A program made the position numbers and the translations under genes. From positions 12,626,249-12,690,248 of the forward strand of contig OY759223.1 in NCBI GenBank assembly GCA_963662175.1: 64,000 nucleotides of DNA, in the 5' to 3' direction. The stretch is from Aradus depressus. Taxonomy: Eukaryota > Arthropoda > Insecta > Hemiptera > Aradidae. Below the pieces are notes generated by a model that was not told where the DNA came from, made no database searches, and saw nothing but the letters and a program-made list of their open reading frames with translations. Of the stretch, positions 20,603 through 30,489 are shown piece by piece. Numbering within the stretch: position 1 is the first letter of the stretch; every line of letters begins with the position of its first letter.

Positions 20603-20935
20603 AGTACTGTTTCCACAAATATGTTTTATGTTATTTTTATTTTTATTTTTTACTTATTATTCAAATGATATTATTTTATGTAAATACGAAAAAAAGTTTT
20701 TTGTTAAAATATTTCATGATGTAGCTAACGGTATAGCCGAGGGATCCCCAAGTTGAAATAGCACCCTTTCACCTGAGATGTATTAGAAGGGTCGCACTCT
20801 GCAAACTGACTTAGTTCATAACTAGACGTGACTATGGTGTAAGGCCGAAACCGGTAGTTTTGTAAATATCTTTGGTGGAATAGACAATATTTCAAAAATA
20901 AGTTTGTTTTATTTATTTAAACTATATATTATTAT
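20603..20935 (+). repeat. Penelope-like 3' terminal region
   Basis: Continues from the endonuclease. Around 20831-20856 a worn hammerhead-like core remains (GGTGTAAGGCC, GAA, ACCGGT, A). The tail GTGGAATAGACAATATTTCA matches the hairpin at 9908-10004 and resembles the tails at 24541-24570 and 25050-25080, all sharing AGACAATAT. Confidence 0.6.
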
Positions 20936-20949
20936 TATTATTATGACTT

Positions 20950-21165
20950 TCTTACCTAAACGAAGTTATTTAATCGGTAAGAATTCGATGATGAGATCAT
21001 AAGTTTAAAAAGAGGAAGAGGAGTTAGAAAGAAAGTTTAACACGAAATTTTATTTGTAAATTCAAAACTCAATTCAAATAACACCTATTAATTTTACGCG
21101 AAATCAGCCAAAGGAAATGAGGGGATCAGAGAAGAAGGTATGAGGACTCATAAGTCTTCAACTAT
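20950..21165 (+). repeat. GA-family, left and internal part
   Basis: ACCTAAACGAAGTTATTTAA, ACACGAAATTTTATTTG and ATTTTACGCGAAATCAGCCA follow the order of the GA repeat left half. Confidence 0.55.
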
Positions 21166-21239
21166 TGATATTTAGCTCAAGAGAGCAAGGTCGTGTTGGG
21201 GAAGTATATACGGTGAAAGAAAAGCAAAAACTATGTTTC

Positions 21240-21806
21240 GACGTGAAAACAAAATACCGTCAGATTTCAATCGATAATAACTACGAGACTAATAATGCGA
21301 TAACAACGGTTGAGGTCATAATGGATAGAGCATGTCATTACGTGTTTGTTGTGCAGTGTTTGTTTTGCCTGTGACGTTATCGGGCTAGTGTGGGCGCCGG
21401 CGGATGATTGTTGCGAATTATAAAATTAGAAATTAGTGTAGCGTGATAACGCGTTTAGATAGGACGTTGATTCGGAGGTCATTGTAAAGAGCTTGAGGAG
21501 CATTACTAGGACTCAAAGTGAAACAATAAAAATATTAGCCCAAATATACGTAAAAATCGGTATTAAATTGAAAATTGCAAAAAAAATTAAAGATGTCGTC
21601 TCATATGAATCGTAAATATGCGCGGAATTATAGAAAACGCAAATCAGAGAAAAGCTCGCATCAAAAGGAATTTAAAAAACCTAAAAAGTCTAGTGCCGAG
21701 CAAATGCAAGAGCTACGGCAGCATCGAAAAGAAAATGAAAAATGATTTAATCCCGACATTTTCACGGAAAATCTATGGCGTGGACCTTGACTACGCCTTA
21801 ATGATT
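21240..21806 (+). mobile_element. Small-ORF transposon, copy 2
   Basis: Closely related in reverse to 8072-8815. Shared blocks, in order: TACCGTCAGATTTCAATCG, TCAATCGATAATAACTACGA, CGGATGATTGTTGCGAATTA, the 50-codon ORF, and the end GTGGACCTTGACTACGCC. The terminal ACGCCTTAATG marks the right end. No matching inverse was found at the left end, so this may be one end of a larger element such as a Helitron. Confidence 0.6.
21593..21745 (+). CDS. Basic 50-aa ORF of the small-ORF transposon
   Basis: ATG 21593-21595 to TGA 21743-21745. The product begins MSSHMNRKYARNYRKRKSEK and ends AEQMQELRQHRKENEK. It is lysine- and arginine-rich, with a KKPKKSS stretch that resembles a nuclear localisation signal. 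It is preserved between two inverted copies 13 kb apart, one with a premature stop. Similar basic leaders open some arthropod transposon proteins. The element then ends within 60 bases, so the frame may be truncated. Confidence 0.5.
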   Translation: MSSHMNRKYARNYRKRKSEKSSHQKEFKKPKKSSAEQMQELRQHRKENEK

Positions 21807-22385
21807 TTATATTTTTTTACTTTTATTCATATCTTTATTATTGTCATCTTAGATTTATTTCATATGTATTTAAATCAGCACATGCTATTTCATTATTTTT
21901 TTTTTTATTAAGATTTTAATTTGAGAGGAAATTTTAATTTTAATTGTTTCCATATCTTAAGACATAAGACTTTTTTTTACAACTGGTGAAAAATGTAAAA
22001 CCTGAGAAAATAAACAATACATTTATATATTAATGGTATTCTATGTATCCATGTATCTTGAAGATCAAATAGACAAACAGTATCTCAGAGGTGCTCCTCA
22101 ATTACAAACGAATCTAAATCAATTGCAGAAGTTTAATTTCCGTTTGCAAGAGTACTTGCCAGGCAGGTCGTGACTAATACAACCAAAGTCACTTCAGAAT
22201 GAGGGCATAACTTCTGATTCAAGTAACTTGGTCTTGATGTTATTTAACGAAATTCGCTTTAGGACAGATTGGTGTTGACTTGAGGGAATTGAATGTTATT
22301 TTAACCCTCAGGCGTGAGAACATTCGTGAAGGTTCCTTCATCGATTTTCGTCGATTGGCGGATTTCGATGCACAAAATAATAATT
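21807..22385. other. No gene seen
   Basis: AT-rich, with a T-run at 21896-21908. No motif or coding match recognised. Confidence 0.4.
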
Positions 22386-22475
22386 TATACCGGATTTCAT
22401 ATGTTTTGAACGGGATACATTGTCATTTTTGCCCGAGATGAAAATACGGTAAATCAGCGACAATATACTTCCCCA
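22386..22475 (-). repeat. GA-family, worn fragment
   Basis: ATACTTCCCCAGTCCGCC preceded by AATCAGCGACAAT resembles the reversed GA right end. Confidence 0.35.
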
Positions 22476-22939
22476 GTCCGCCACTCTATTTTCATTCTAC
22501 TGTGAGTTGTTAAGTGGATTCAGAATATATTTTTTGTACAATTTTATTTGTCGAAATGGAGGCTTTAGAGGGAAGGATTGATTGCAGTGGTGGATTTTGT
22601 ACCTATGTTATACAAAGTATGAAGGCCCATATAACAGCCCCTTGCTAGTATTTAACTACATATTCTCTTATGTTGAGGAATGCGTCATCAGATATGTGAA
22701 TAACCTTCACATTTCCCTCAGGATGCGTAGCGTGGTTTCCTCCATCACTTCACATCTTCTGCAGAAAGGACTCCGAACAAGACCCAATTTAAAGAGATAT
22801 TTTCATAGGAAGTGGTATTTTTAGATTAGATTTGACTGGTGTTCATACCAAGATGAGTTTCCTGAAATGCCCTGTAAAGAAAAGATACGCTTCTTGTTCA
22901 ATATATTTATATATACAGCCAAATAGAGTATATATAACA

Positions 22940-22973
<34 letters not shown>

Positions 22974-23039
22974 TTCAAGTACATATTTATTTATTCATAT
23001 ATTTTTACTTTTTAAAAGTTTTTAGTATTGTTAATTCTA
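22476..23039. other. No gene seen
   Basis: Includes an (AT)n run then 21 T (22936-22975). Frames at 22582 and 22832 are not recognised. Confidence 0.4.
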
Positions 23040-23178
23040 ATCCATGTGTGTCAGATTCTAAAAGTTAATATTTGTTTATGTATCTAAATTATAAGCTCTC
23101 TTAATGTAAACATTATTATGATGTATCCTATTACCATGTTATGGTTTAACGGAAATATATAAATAAATATTATATTAA
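23040..23178 (+). repeat. LINE 3' tail, (TTA/ATA)n type
   Basis: ATGATGTATCCTATTACCAT, then TTATGGTTTAACGGAAATAT and an AATAAATATTATATTA end: the plus-strand version of the block at 5225-5345. Confidence 0.55.
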
Positions 23179-23619
23179 TGCTCAACACTGTAGTCTGAAC
23201 TGAAAATGGAAGGAGTAAAAGAGCTGCAAAGCGGTGTGGCCTACACCTGCTCTGGAAGGAGCCGTAGACAGGCTGATTGTTATATGGGACGCTGTGTCTG
23301 CATAAATCTCTACCCACCCACATTTTCCTCCCACCAACCTCTCTTTACCTGCTAGCAAATACACTTGGATTTTTTTATTTATGTTTTAATATGGTGCTTA
23401 ATGTTTTAGGAGAACTTGAAAAAATACTATAAAGTGCCAAAAATCATTCATAATTTCATAATTAATTCGGAATCAGACCTTTTATATTAAAAAGAATGAA
23501 TTTCTAACTTTTCACTTTCTTTCCAAAATCAGGCTACTCTTTGGGTCAAAAATCAAGAATCAATTGTTGATTTAGAGGCTTCTGAATCTTAACAGTAAAT
23601 TTCATGTCAATAAAATGAT
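23179..23619. other. No gene seen
   Basis: Mixed composition, with two overlapping minus-strand frames (23084-23364) that show no recognised domain. Confidence 0.4.
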
Positions 23620-24320
23620 TACAACGGTAGTTATTGGAGCTTTTGTGTTAAACCACCCCTTTAATCTCTTCCCATTGGTCGATCCGCCTGAAAATCGATA
23701 GGGGTTTTTCTTATAGGCTTTTGGATACACATTCTATCAGGAGCTATTGGGTTCACCCGCACACAGAACTCTTACGTTCCCAGCTTTACTAAGTATAGGA
23801 AACGTTAACGTTATGTAATATGAGTATGTGTCTGTGAACACGATAACTCCCGATAGAATGAATCTATCGACACGAAATTTTATATGTGCATTTAGTACCA
23901 TTTAAGGACAACATCTGTTCATTTTCAGCCAAATTGATCAAATGGAAGGGGGATTAGGGGAGATGCTTAACAAAAACTCTAATAACTACCGTTCTAATGA
24001 ATGTATTGACACCAAATTTTATATGTACATTTCTAGCCTTATAAAGATGACACCTGTTAGTTTTCAGTGGAATTAGAAATATAATCCCAGAAAATTTGGA
24101 AGCCACTATGTAAGTCAAATAATGAGTTTCAGCCCAAAAAATCGATTGGCTTTGGAGGTAGAGCGAAAATGTAATTGATTAATAATTTTTAGGGAAGTAC
24201 ATAGCTGGTGATTTTTTTTTTCATTTTGGAATCGGATTGTTGGGAAAAAAAAAAAATCAAATTTCCGAGCGATTACATAACTTCCCCAATACTACGTATA
24301 GCTGAGGAAGTAAAATTTGA
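23620..24320. repeat. GA-family pair, head to head
   Basis: 23620-23790 reads as reversed GA sequence (TTCTATCAGGAGCTATTGGG). From 23800 it runs forward: CACGATAACTCCCGATAGAA, CACGAAATTTTATATGTGC, TCAGCCAAATTGATCAAATG, then a second internal unit (TAATGAATGTATTGACACC), and on to the right end at 24190-24220. The forward copy shows that the family contains a roughly 170-bp tandem internal duplication. Confidence 0.6.
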
Positions 24321-24540
24321 TGAAATGAATTGGCGTCAAATTGTTTGCCTTAAATCCATCCGTCAAGGACTCCCCCCCTCCCTCCTCACCCCCATCATTT
24401 ATCTGTGAAAAGCCATTTTATTCATTTTCAATTCTTTATGTAACTCAACTGTTCATTATTAATGATACTTAACATTTTTGCAGAGATATTGTGAAACACT
24501 TAAAAAATATAAAGAAAAACGAATCTTTTTTTGAAAATAT
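24321..24540. other. No gene seen
   Basis: Short AT-rich stretch; nothing recognised. Confidence 0.35.
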
Positions 24541-24650
24541 ATTGTCTGTTTAACAAAATATATAAAGTCTATAGGAGTACATTCGGTATTGCTACCATCT
24601 TCAGCCACGACAACAAATACTAAATGGAAGTTCAACCAGTTTACAATCCA
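24541..24650 (-). repeat. Penelope-like terminal fragment
   Basis: On the minus strand: CUGAAGA (24598-24604), U, GGUA-GCAA-UACC, GAA, then a tail containing AACAGACAATATATTTTC. The AGACAATAT tail motif and the order match the other Penelope-like ends. Helix III is not self-complementary here. Same subfamily as the SINE-split fragment at 1093-1123. Confidence 0.5.
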
Positions 24651-24877
24651 AACGGTATCCTTCTTTCAGCCCCACGGGTTTTTTCCTTTCCCTCCGGTAC
24701 AGTTATGTCTTAAAATATGGAAAACATTAAAAACGAAATTTCGTCTCAAATTGAAATATTAATAACAAAAGAAAAATTTTGAATTGGTATGTGCTGATTA
24801 AAACACAAATATATATGTCCGAGTACATTTTTTGCGTTCTATGTTGATATAGTGGAAATACTAATGAATAAAATAAA

Positions 24878-25107
24878 ATGATAGAACACTTTTTTTTTTT
24901 TTTTTTTTTAACACTTATATTGTCTAATTCCACAAACATATACTTAAATGTGTGCCGGTTTCGGATTACGCCATCGTCAGCACAATTGTTCATTGTTGAA
25001 CATTGTGCTGACGATGGCGTAAGCCGAAACCAATACACATTTAAGTATATGTTTGTGGAATTAGACAATATAAGTGTTAAAAAAAAAAAAAAAAATGTTC
25101 CATCATT
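24878..25107. repeat. Penelope-like palindrome, ~105-bp arms
   Basis: From GAACACTTTTTT on the left to AAAAAATGTTCC on the right the sequence folds on a centre near 24996. The arms contain ACACTTATATTGTCTAATTC and its inverse, and each carries a hammerhead-like core: CUGACGA-U-GGC-GUAA-(G/U)CC-GAA on the minus strand at 24974-24980 and on the plus strand at 25008-25014, with CACA or CAC pairing back to UGUG/GUG as helix I. Arms differ at a handful of positions. Confidence 0.8.
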
Positions 25108-25233
25108 TTATTTACAAATATATATGCATATATGAAATAAATCAAAGAGGAAAATAATAAATATATGAATAAAAATACATAAAATAGAGATACATATTTT
25201 TTTGAGGAGTATGTATACACAGAGACTCTAGGA

Positions 25234-25461
25234 TTATATTATTGGCGATAAAAGGGGTGAATATTTGAGATTGGTCTCATCGTTCATACAATTTCTTTTT
25301 GTGGTGCTCTGTTTATTTCCAGTTGTTCCAGTGAGTTGAGTAATGTACCTAGGTGACAAAAATGTAGGTATTGTAGGCCTGTATTTATATTGAAATGGTG
25401 TTTGTTTTCGTTGATGTGTTGTGCGAAAGTTGATTTCACTGAGTTTTATGTTGTGTCGCAC
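25234..25461 (-). pseudogene. Penelope-like endonuclease C-terminus
   Basis: One minus-strand frame gives STFAQHINENKHHFNINTGL, YLHFCHLGTLLNSLEQLEIN and a KEIV/NDETNLKYSPLL end. This aligns with the C-terminus of the 20-kb endonuclease (SLEQLEINKATKKN...NYSPLL). The GIY-YIG core is missing upstream because the palindrome turns around there. The hammerhead-like end at 24.97 kb lies downstream in the same orientation, as expected. Confidence 0.65.
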
Positions 25462-25560
25462 AACACATCAACGAAAACTATATTTCGATATAAACACAGG
25501 CATACAATAACTAAATTTTTGGGACAAAGGTACATTACTCAATTCACTGGAACAACTGGA
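25318..25560. repeat. Palindrome within endonuclease coding sequence
   Basis: Arms 25318-25425 and 25457-25560 are imperfect reverse complements (CGTTGATGTGTTGTGCG against CGCACAACACATCAACG at the loop), with a 31-base loop. Both arms encode the same endonuclease C-terminal peptide, on opposite strands. This is a second fold-back within 250 bp of the previous one. Confidence 0.75.
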
Positions 25561-25562
25561 CA

Positions 25563-25975
25563 ATATTTTTTTTTAAACATTCATTTTTCTTTATATTTTT
25601 GGAGAAGAATTTTCAGAGGGCGATTCACAATTTTTTTGATTTTATCCTGTATACCGGAGAGTATGGTGACAATTGCAAGTATCCTGGCTGAAAATGCATC
25701 ATATGTCAGTATAATAAAACTCAAAATGAGGTACTAGCCGAGGGAGATAACATAAAAATATGAGGCACATAAAACAGCTCGTCACTGTATATAATCTCCT
25801 CTTATATTATAATATGATCCCGGGCACAACTATACTTCGAATTTTTCCTTAGAGCATAAGGAAGGGAGCTTAAGCTCCGAGGATCATATATTGTACTTCT
25901 TCCTCCATCTTGGAAAATTGACCATTTGAAGTTTTCATCTGAAGTTCATTTTTGCACATCTTTACTTCATCAGCT
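25563..25975. other. No gene seen
   Basis: Unassigned, AT-rich. No recognised motif. Confidence 0.4.
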
Positions 25976-26360
25976 ATACGAAGTATGGGGGAAGTTATGT
26001 TATCATGCGCAGTTTTCAACGTAATTTCATATTTTCTGACCTAAAATTTTCAAATATGAATACAAAATGTCTGTTTCTATGTGTGTATGTCTGTGAACAC
26101 GGATAGAATGGATATATCAACACGAAATTTTATATGTGAATCCAGAATCATATAACGAATCCTATTGATTTTCAGCCAAATCTATTAAAGGAAAAGGGAG
26201 GATTAGGGAGAGGGTTAACAGAAAATAAACTCCATAAGGACGACACTTATTAATTTTCAGAGGAATCGGCAGTAGAGAAAGGGGGATCAGAACTCAACTC
26301 AAAAAGCCCACTAACTGTCGATGTACTAATAAACTGATATAATGAATGTATCGCACAAAT
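25976..26360 (+). repeat. GA-family, left and internal part
   Basis: CTATACGAAGTATGGGGGAA, GTGTGTATGTCTGTGAACAC, AACACGAAATTTTATATGTG and TTTTCAGCCAAATCTATTAA follow in order, then the second internal unit ends abruptly at 26360 where a GC-richer segment is inserted. Confidence 0.6.
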
Positions 26361-26590
26361 ATAGGGGCTTACGCCTCCTAACCTCGTGCTTTGGCGGACC
26401 CCCGGTGACAATAACACCAGGCGGTCCTAACCCATGAACACTCCGAGTTTCAGCGCACTCCAGAAACTACAGCTATGGTTCCTCCGCAGGGACGAAGAGG
26501 GTGTTATGGTCCCACACCTGGGACGAAAGCACCCAAGAGCTCAGGGGGGTGGGTTTAGTGGAAAGCCATGCCGAGGCACAAATAAGTAAA
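26361..26590. repeat. GC-rich insertion of unknown type
   Basis: About 210 bp of clearly higher GC (CGTGCTTTGGCGGACCCCCG, AGGGTGTTATGGTCCCACAC) ending in an AAATAAGTAAATAAATA tail, set inside a GA-family copy. Both borders carry ATATAGGGGCTTA (near 26359 and 27397, the far copy beyond the Tigger). A short retroposon is the likeliest reading, but no A or B box was found. Confidence 0.4.
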
Positions 26591-26600
26591 TAAATATATA

Positions 26601-27388
26601 CAGTGAAACCTCTCTTGGCGGTCACCTCTGATAGCCGGACACCCCTGGTGGGCGGACAATTTTTACGGTCCCGGCAGAATATATAGGGATTTCAACACAT
26701 TTGCCCCTCTCTTAGACGGACCCTCTCTTGGACGGACGCGGACAGTGAAATCGAGTACCGAGAAGAGCAGACTACCTCTGTTGGACGGACAGGCAGGCCT
26801 CTAATTCGGGTTGACGTTTATATGTTCTTAGAATTCACTTTCAGAGGGAAGGTTGATGTTTATTCTGTGAATTCTCGTTGTACATTGTACTACCAACCTA
26901 CCAAACTTTCCGCGTAGTACACTTGTGTTTACATAGGGACTCGTAATTCCAAGAAGTTTGAAATGTTCCATACTGCCAGTTACCAAAACCAACGCGAACT
27001 TAATCAAGCGTTATTGCCTCCAAGCAAACGATGCTACGTCATTAATTTTAATTTCTCAGGTAGAGGACAATATAGAAAACTCGAATGGGAAAAAAAATTT
27101 GAAGCAAAAGGAAATGTCCAATTTTTTTAGAACTTAGACGTTATACCATTGTTTATGTTCGAATTCTAGTACAAATTTCTGATTTTATTACAAATTTCCT
27201 ATTTTTTAAAAATGTATTCAGTTGTTCAATAAACAACATTTTTTACATACGATACACGTGTTTAGAAAAGATATCTCATCCTTATCAATTTGCCTTATAT
27301 TTTCCTTTTCCCTCTGTTAGGAGGACACCTCTGCTGGGCGGACAACTTCCACGGCCCCATGGGTGTCCGTCTAAGAGAGGTTTCACTG
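26601..27388. mobile_element. pogo/Tigger element 2, non-autonomous
   Basis: TIRs CAGTGAAACCTCTCTTGGCG and inverse CTAAGAGAGGTTTCACTG, flanked by TA (26599-26600, 27389-27390). The subterminal regions repeat GGACGGAC-type blocks. Length 788 bp. A terminal exon of the transposase survives, so this is a deletion derivative of an autonomous Tigger. Confidence 0.9.
27060..27137 (+). pseudogene. Tigger transposase, last-exon remnant
   Basis: After a splice-acceptor-like TTAATTTCTCAG a frame runs 25 codons: VEDNIENSNGKKNLKQKEMS, then NFFRT and TAG. A basic segment followed by a short FF-containing tail is typical of Tigger transposase C-termini. No catalytic residues remain. Confidence 0.5.
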
Positions 27389-27481
27389 TATATATATAGG
27401 GGCTTAGAATCCTCAGACTAAATGTTGTGTCAACTATTAACTTTATACAATCTAAGTTCCGCCAGTAAATATGTTACTGTA

Positions 27482-27656
27482 GTCATACCTTTCGATGGAT
27501 ATCGTCGTTACTGGCTGCTGGTCGAGACTACCTGAGGGGGACCACACAGATAAACAAATTATCTGAAACGGACCATTATAAGACAACAAACACGGACTAA
27601 CCTCAGTACAACATTAACAACAGCCAGTGACGACGGTATCCACCGAAAGGTATGAC
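27482..27656. mobile_element. Small MITE, 175 bp, ~37-bp TIRs
   Basis: GTCATACCTTTCGATGGATA and its continuation pair with the inverse at 27619-27656 (GGTATCCACCGAAAGGTATG) at most positions. The interior is about 100 bp and non-coding. No clear TSD is visible, so the superfamily is unknown. Confidence 0.75.
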
Positions 27657-28504
27657 AACAATATTAACTTTTAACCCAAATGGTCGATTAGATTTAGAGG
27701 GAGAGCGAACACTTGATTAAGTTCTGGGGAAGTACACTGCCAGTGATTTACCGACTAATTTGTTTCTCTTCATTTCTGGATGTTGGAGAGATTTTTCGTT
27801 AACTTAACATAATAAAATTTCGTACATCTGACAATAAAAACATTTCTTTTGCTTCTCCATATGTGTAAAATAAGGACTAGGAAGGACTGAAGCAGTAGAC
27901 ACCTAACTAGTTCATGATTTATCATAGGATTTATCTATGGGGCTACTGTTGAATTATTGTGAAGCATATATCTTGTGAGAACTCCCTGGAATAATAGACC
28001 CCTCTTCCATGGGTCGGAGTTACAGCCATAGAAACAGCAGTTTTCCACGTTATTCTCCATCTTATATTCCATCTGTGTTAAACGGAAATTATCGCTATCC
28101 TACAAAAAAAAAAAATAATAAAATAAGACCAGTTCCTCTTCACAACACTTTGAGTGTCCTGCGGATGAATTATTGGCCCAACTTTTCCACTCCGACGCTT
28201 CTCCTCCAGATAAGAAGAACGAGAGAGAAAAAAATTGTTGAGAACAGTTTTAGGATGGAACAAATCATTGGAATGGAAGGGATTTGAGAAGGCTCAGCAA
28301 TTATACTTCCCCATTACGAAGTATAGGGGAAGTTATGTAATCAGCCAGAAATGTTCATACCACATTTGTGATTGAACATTTTTGATAGGAAACAATTTTT
28401 CGGTAGGATTAACTGTTAAGGCCGAAAATATAATAAACTCTATAAAGACAATGAGGTATATGTGGAGGGGGTGACGCCATTAGTGAAGTGTATATGTTAC
28501 ACTT
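27657..28504. repeat. GA-family right end and unassigned sequence
   Basis: 27660-27760 is a GA-family right end (CTGGGGAAGTACACTGCCAG). 28300-28350 holds a left-end trace (CTTCCCCATTACGAAGTATA). The rest is unassigned; overlapping frames at 28009-28287 on both strands match nothing I know. Confidence 0.5.
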
Positions 28505-28680
28505 CAGTTTGCCTTGTTCAAATAAATAAGTACCAACCTAATATTTGTCTTATTTATTTATAATAGCAACAATTTTGTATAATAGCCAAACTAGTGTTGC
28601 TATTATACATAATTGTTGCTATTATAAATAAATAAGACGAATATTAGGTAGGTACTTATTTATTTGAACAAGGCAAACTG
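28505..28680. repeat. Long palindrome, 82-bp arms, 12-bp loop
   Basis: 28505-28586 and 28599-28680 are reverse complements with a few mismatches: CAGTTTGCCTTGTTCAAATA on the left and TATTTGAACAAGGCAAACTG on the right. The right arm runs 25 bases into the 3' end of the KRBA2-like frame (28656 onward), so the fold-back includes the end of that coding sequence and its 3' flank. Confidence 0.9.
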
Positions 28681-28889
28681 TCGTGACATTTTAAATTGCA
28701 AAGCACTAAACTTTTTTTGCACTTGCATTTTGACGATGTACATTTTCCTTTGCAGTTACATCTTTTAAACCCTTGACCACCTGCGATTGACAAGTTCCTA
28801 ACACACTCGCGAATTGACACAACCACATTGGGAACTTCCTCTTTAGTTAGAAAAACCTCTTTACAAATGTTAAACTGATTCCTTAACAT
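28656..28889 (-). pseudogene. KRBA2-like integrase, Cys-rich C-terminus
   Basis: The minus strand encodes 77 residues: NQFNICKEVFLTKEEVPNVV leading to GGQGFKRCNCKGKCTSSKCK and a CxxKCHxSxPCSNK end. The GGQGF-x-C-x-C...C-x-C-x-C...CH...C pattern is the Cys-rich tail of the KRBA2-like/GIN-type DDE integrase proteins found in transposons of many invertebrates. The frame is intact to its stop, but an in-frame TGA lies just before the first Met, so the catalytic core is lost. A CXC-domain host protein is a less likely alternative. Confidence 0.65.
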
Positions 28890-28949
28890 TCACGTTTATT
28901 CTCCCAGAATTAAAGAAAATTTCATTCCAGAATACTGAATTACGCATAC

Positions 28950-29180
28950 TAGCCACAGGTTATCAGCTATTATGCCAGTTAATATGATTAATTTGTGACA
29001 AAAGTAAAAAATTTATCATATTAACAAGGTGAGTTTTATATTATGTATAATAACTGGTTAATATGATAAATATTAAGAAACTGTGAATAATTTGTCATAT
29101 TAACCAAGAACGGTAGTTATTTTGTAAAATAACCAGTTATTATGTATAATAACTAAATTTATCAAATTAACAGTAACATA
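28950..29180. repeat. Cluster of inverted GTTAATATGATAAAT motifs
   Basis: At least five copies of a GTTAATATGA(T)AA motif in both directions (for example 28978-28992, 29017-29029, 29052-29067, 29095-29103), mixed with GTTATTATGTATAATAAC-type palindromes (29045-29055, 29130-29149). This is more order than AT-richness predicts and resembles the subterminal repeats of a DNA transposon. It lies upstream of the KRBA2-like frame. Confidence 0.55.
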
Positions 29181-29470
29181 TATACTTTGTATAGTGGCCA
29201 ATAGAGGTCACTGCGGCCATAGTTGTTTAGTTAAGCTGACCGGTCAGTCAAGTCCAGTCCAGTCTGGCTGTCTGAAGAGAAGTGCTCTCAGCCCTTTGCT
29301 GCACATCTCATCACCACCTCGACCAGTATCTGCCCTCAGCCCTTGCTGCAAGTATTGGTCAAGAAGCCCTAGAAGACGGACCCTCAGCTCAGCCGCACTG
29401 TGGCGAGACAATACCTCGGCGTCTCTACTCCCCGACGGCCCACATTCTCCAGACATTCTTAGTATCATAT
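29181..29470. other. GC-rich island, unassigned
   Basis: About 250 bp much richer in G and C than the surroundings (CCGGTCAGTCAAGTCCAGTC, AGACGGACCCTCAGCTCAGC). It has open frames on both strands, as GC-rich sequence often does, with no recognised domain. It could be an LTR or 5' leader fragment. Confidence 0.35.
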
Positions 29471-29639
29471 ATTTTACTATTTCTTTAGATTTAATTTGTT
29501 TGCTTTGTTTCCATTAGTTTAGTATTTTTTTCCATTATAATAATTTTTTTAAATAACCTATAACAGTCCAGTTATTTTGTTTTTAATTTACCTTCTATCA
29601 TTTATTTGCAGCAGGTATTAACAATAACAGTTTTCGACT

Positions 29640-30085
29640 AAATCAAGGAAACTTCTAACAATATGTGTATGAAAACGACATCTCAAAAACCGGAAGACCT
29701 GCGAAAAATCGTATTTTATATCAAATGTGTCTTTCAATTTTCTCTACAACTTTTATTTGAAACATTTTTGATTAGGGCATAAAAAAGTTTTAATTGTACC
29801 TTTGCCCAAAGAGAAAGTGGTCTCAATTTTCTTCAGATTTCTGTCAAAATCTAATCATATCTATATTCCATTTCAGATTTTAAGTTCGTAGCTACAATTG
29901 TTTCTGAGAACGCTCACCACTTTCCAATCACATACACGCACAAGAAGAGACAGATATCATAGCGAAAATAGTCAAAATGTAATCAAGGGATCTTGAAACG
30001 TAAAAAACCTTTCAAAACTCGATCTCGGATTTTTGCTCGATGTATAGGTATATACCTATAGTATAAGAAAGTAAAGTAAGATAAA
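29640..30085 (+). repeat. Old dispersed repeat, family R2
   Basis: CCGGAAGACCTGCGAAAAAT, TTTCTCTACAACTTTTATTT, GTTCGTAGCTACAATTGTTT and AACTCGATCTCGGATTTTTG recur in order or reversed at 3370-3670, 44866-45010, 53290-53375 and 62395-62905. Non-coding and strongly diverged. Confidence 0.5.
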
Positions 30086-30417
30086 TAAAATGACTAATCT
30101 GGCATAACGTTTAATGGAATGTAAGTTGATAACGAGTAAAGATTAACAGGCAGAAGTCATAAACGATGAAATAACGATAGAATAAAGAAAATAAAAATGT
30201 ATATTGTTTATTGTTTGTCGGAAGGATAAGAATGTATAGGTGGTTATAGAGGGTGTGAGCTGAACCTATATCGTCCCATAAAGTTTATAGTCCGGGGTTC
30301 GAGGGATCAACTCCATCGTAAACATTGTAACTGCCACCATCCAATGATCCGGGGGGATATTGAGATCCGATATCGACTGCGCAACATCAGAGAATGTGTA
30401 CACCTAAGCATAAAGAA
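30086..30417. other. No gene seen
   Basis: Unassigned sequence between an R2 repeat and the nested retroposon block. Confidence 0.4.
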
Positions 30418-30489
30418 GCCGCCGGTAGCTCAAGATCTCGGGTTCGAGACCCTTAGATTTTTTTTATCTGGGAGGTGATATAACCTTGA

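Noticed and set aside
29194..29517. 107-codon protein in the GC-rich island
   Set aside because: Three overlapping frames on both strands are open, which points to composition. No domain is recognised.
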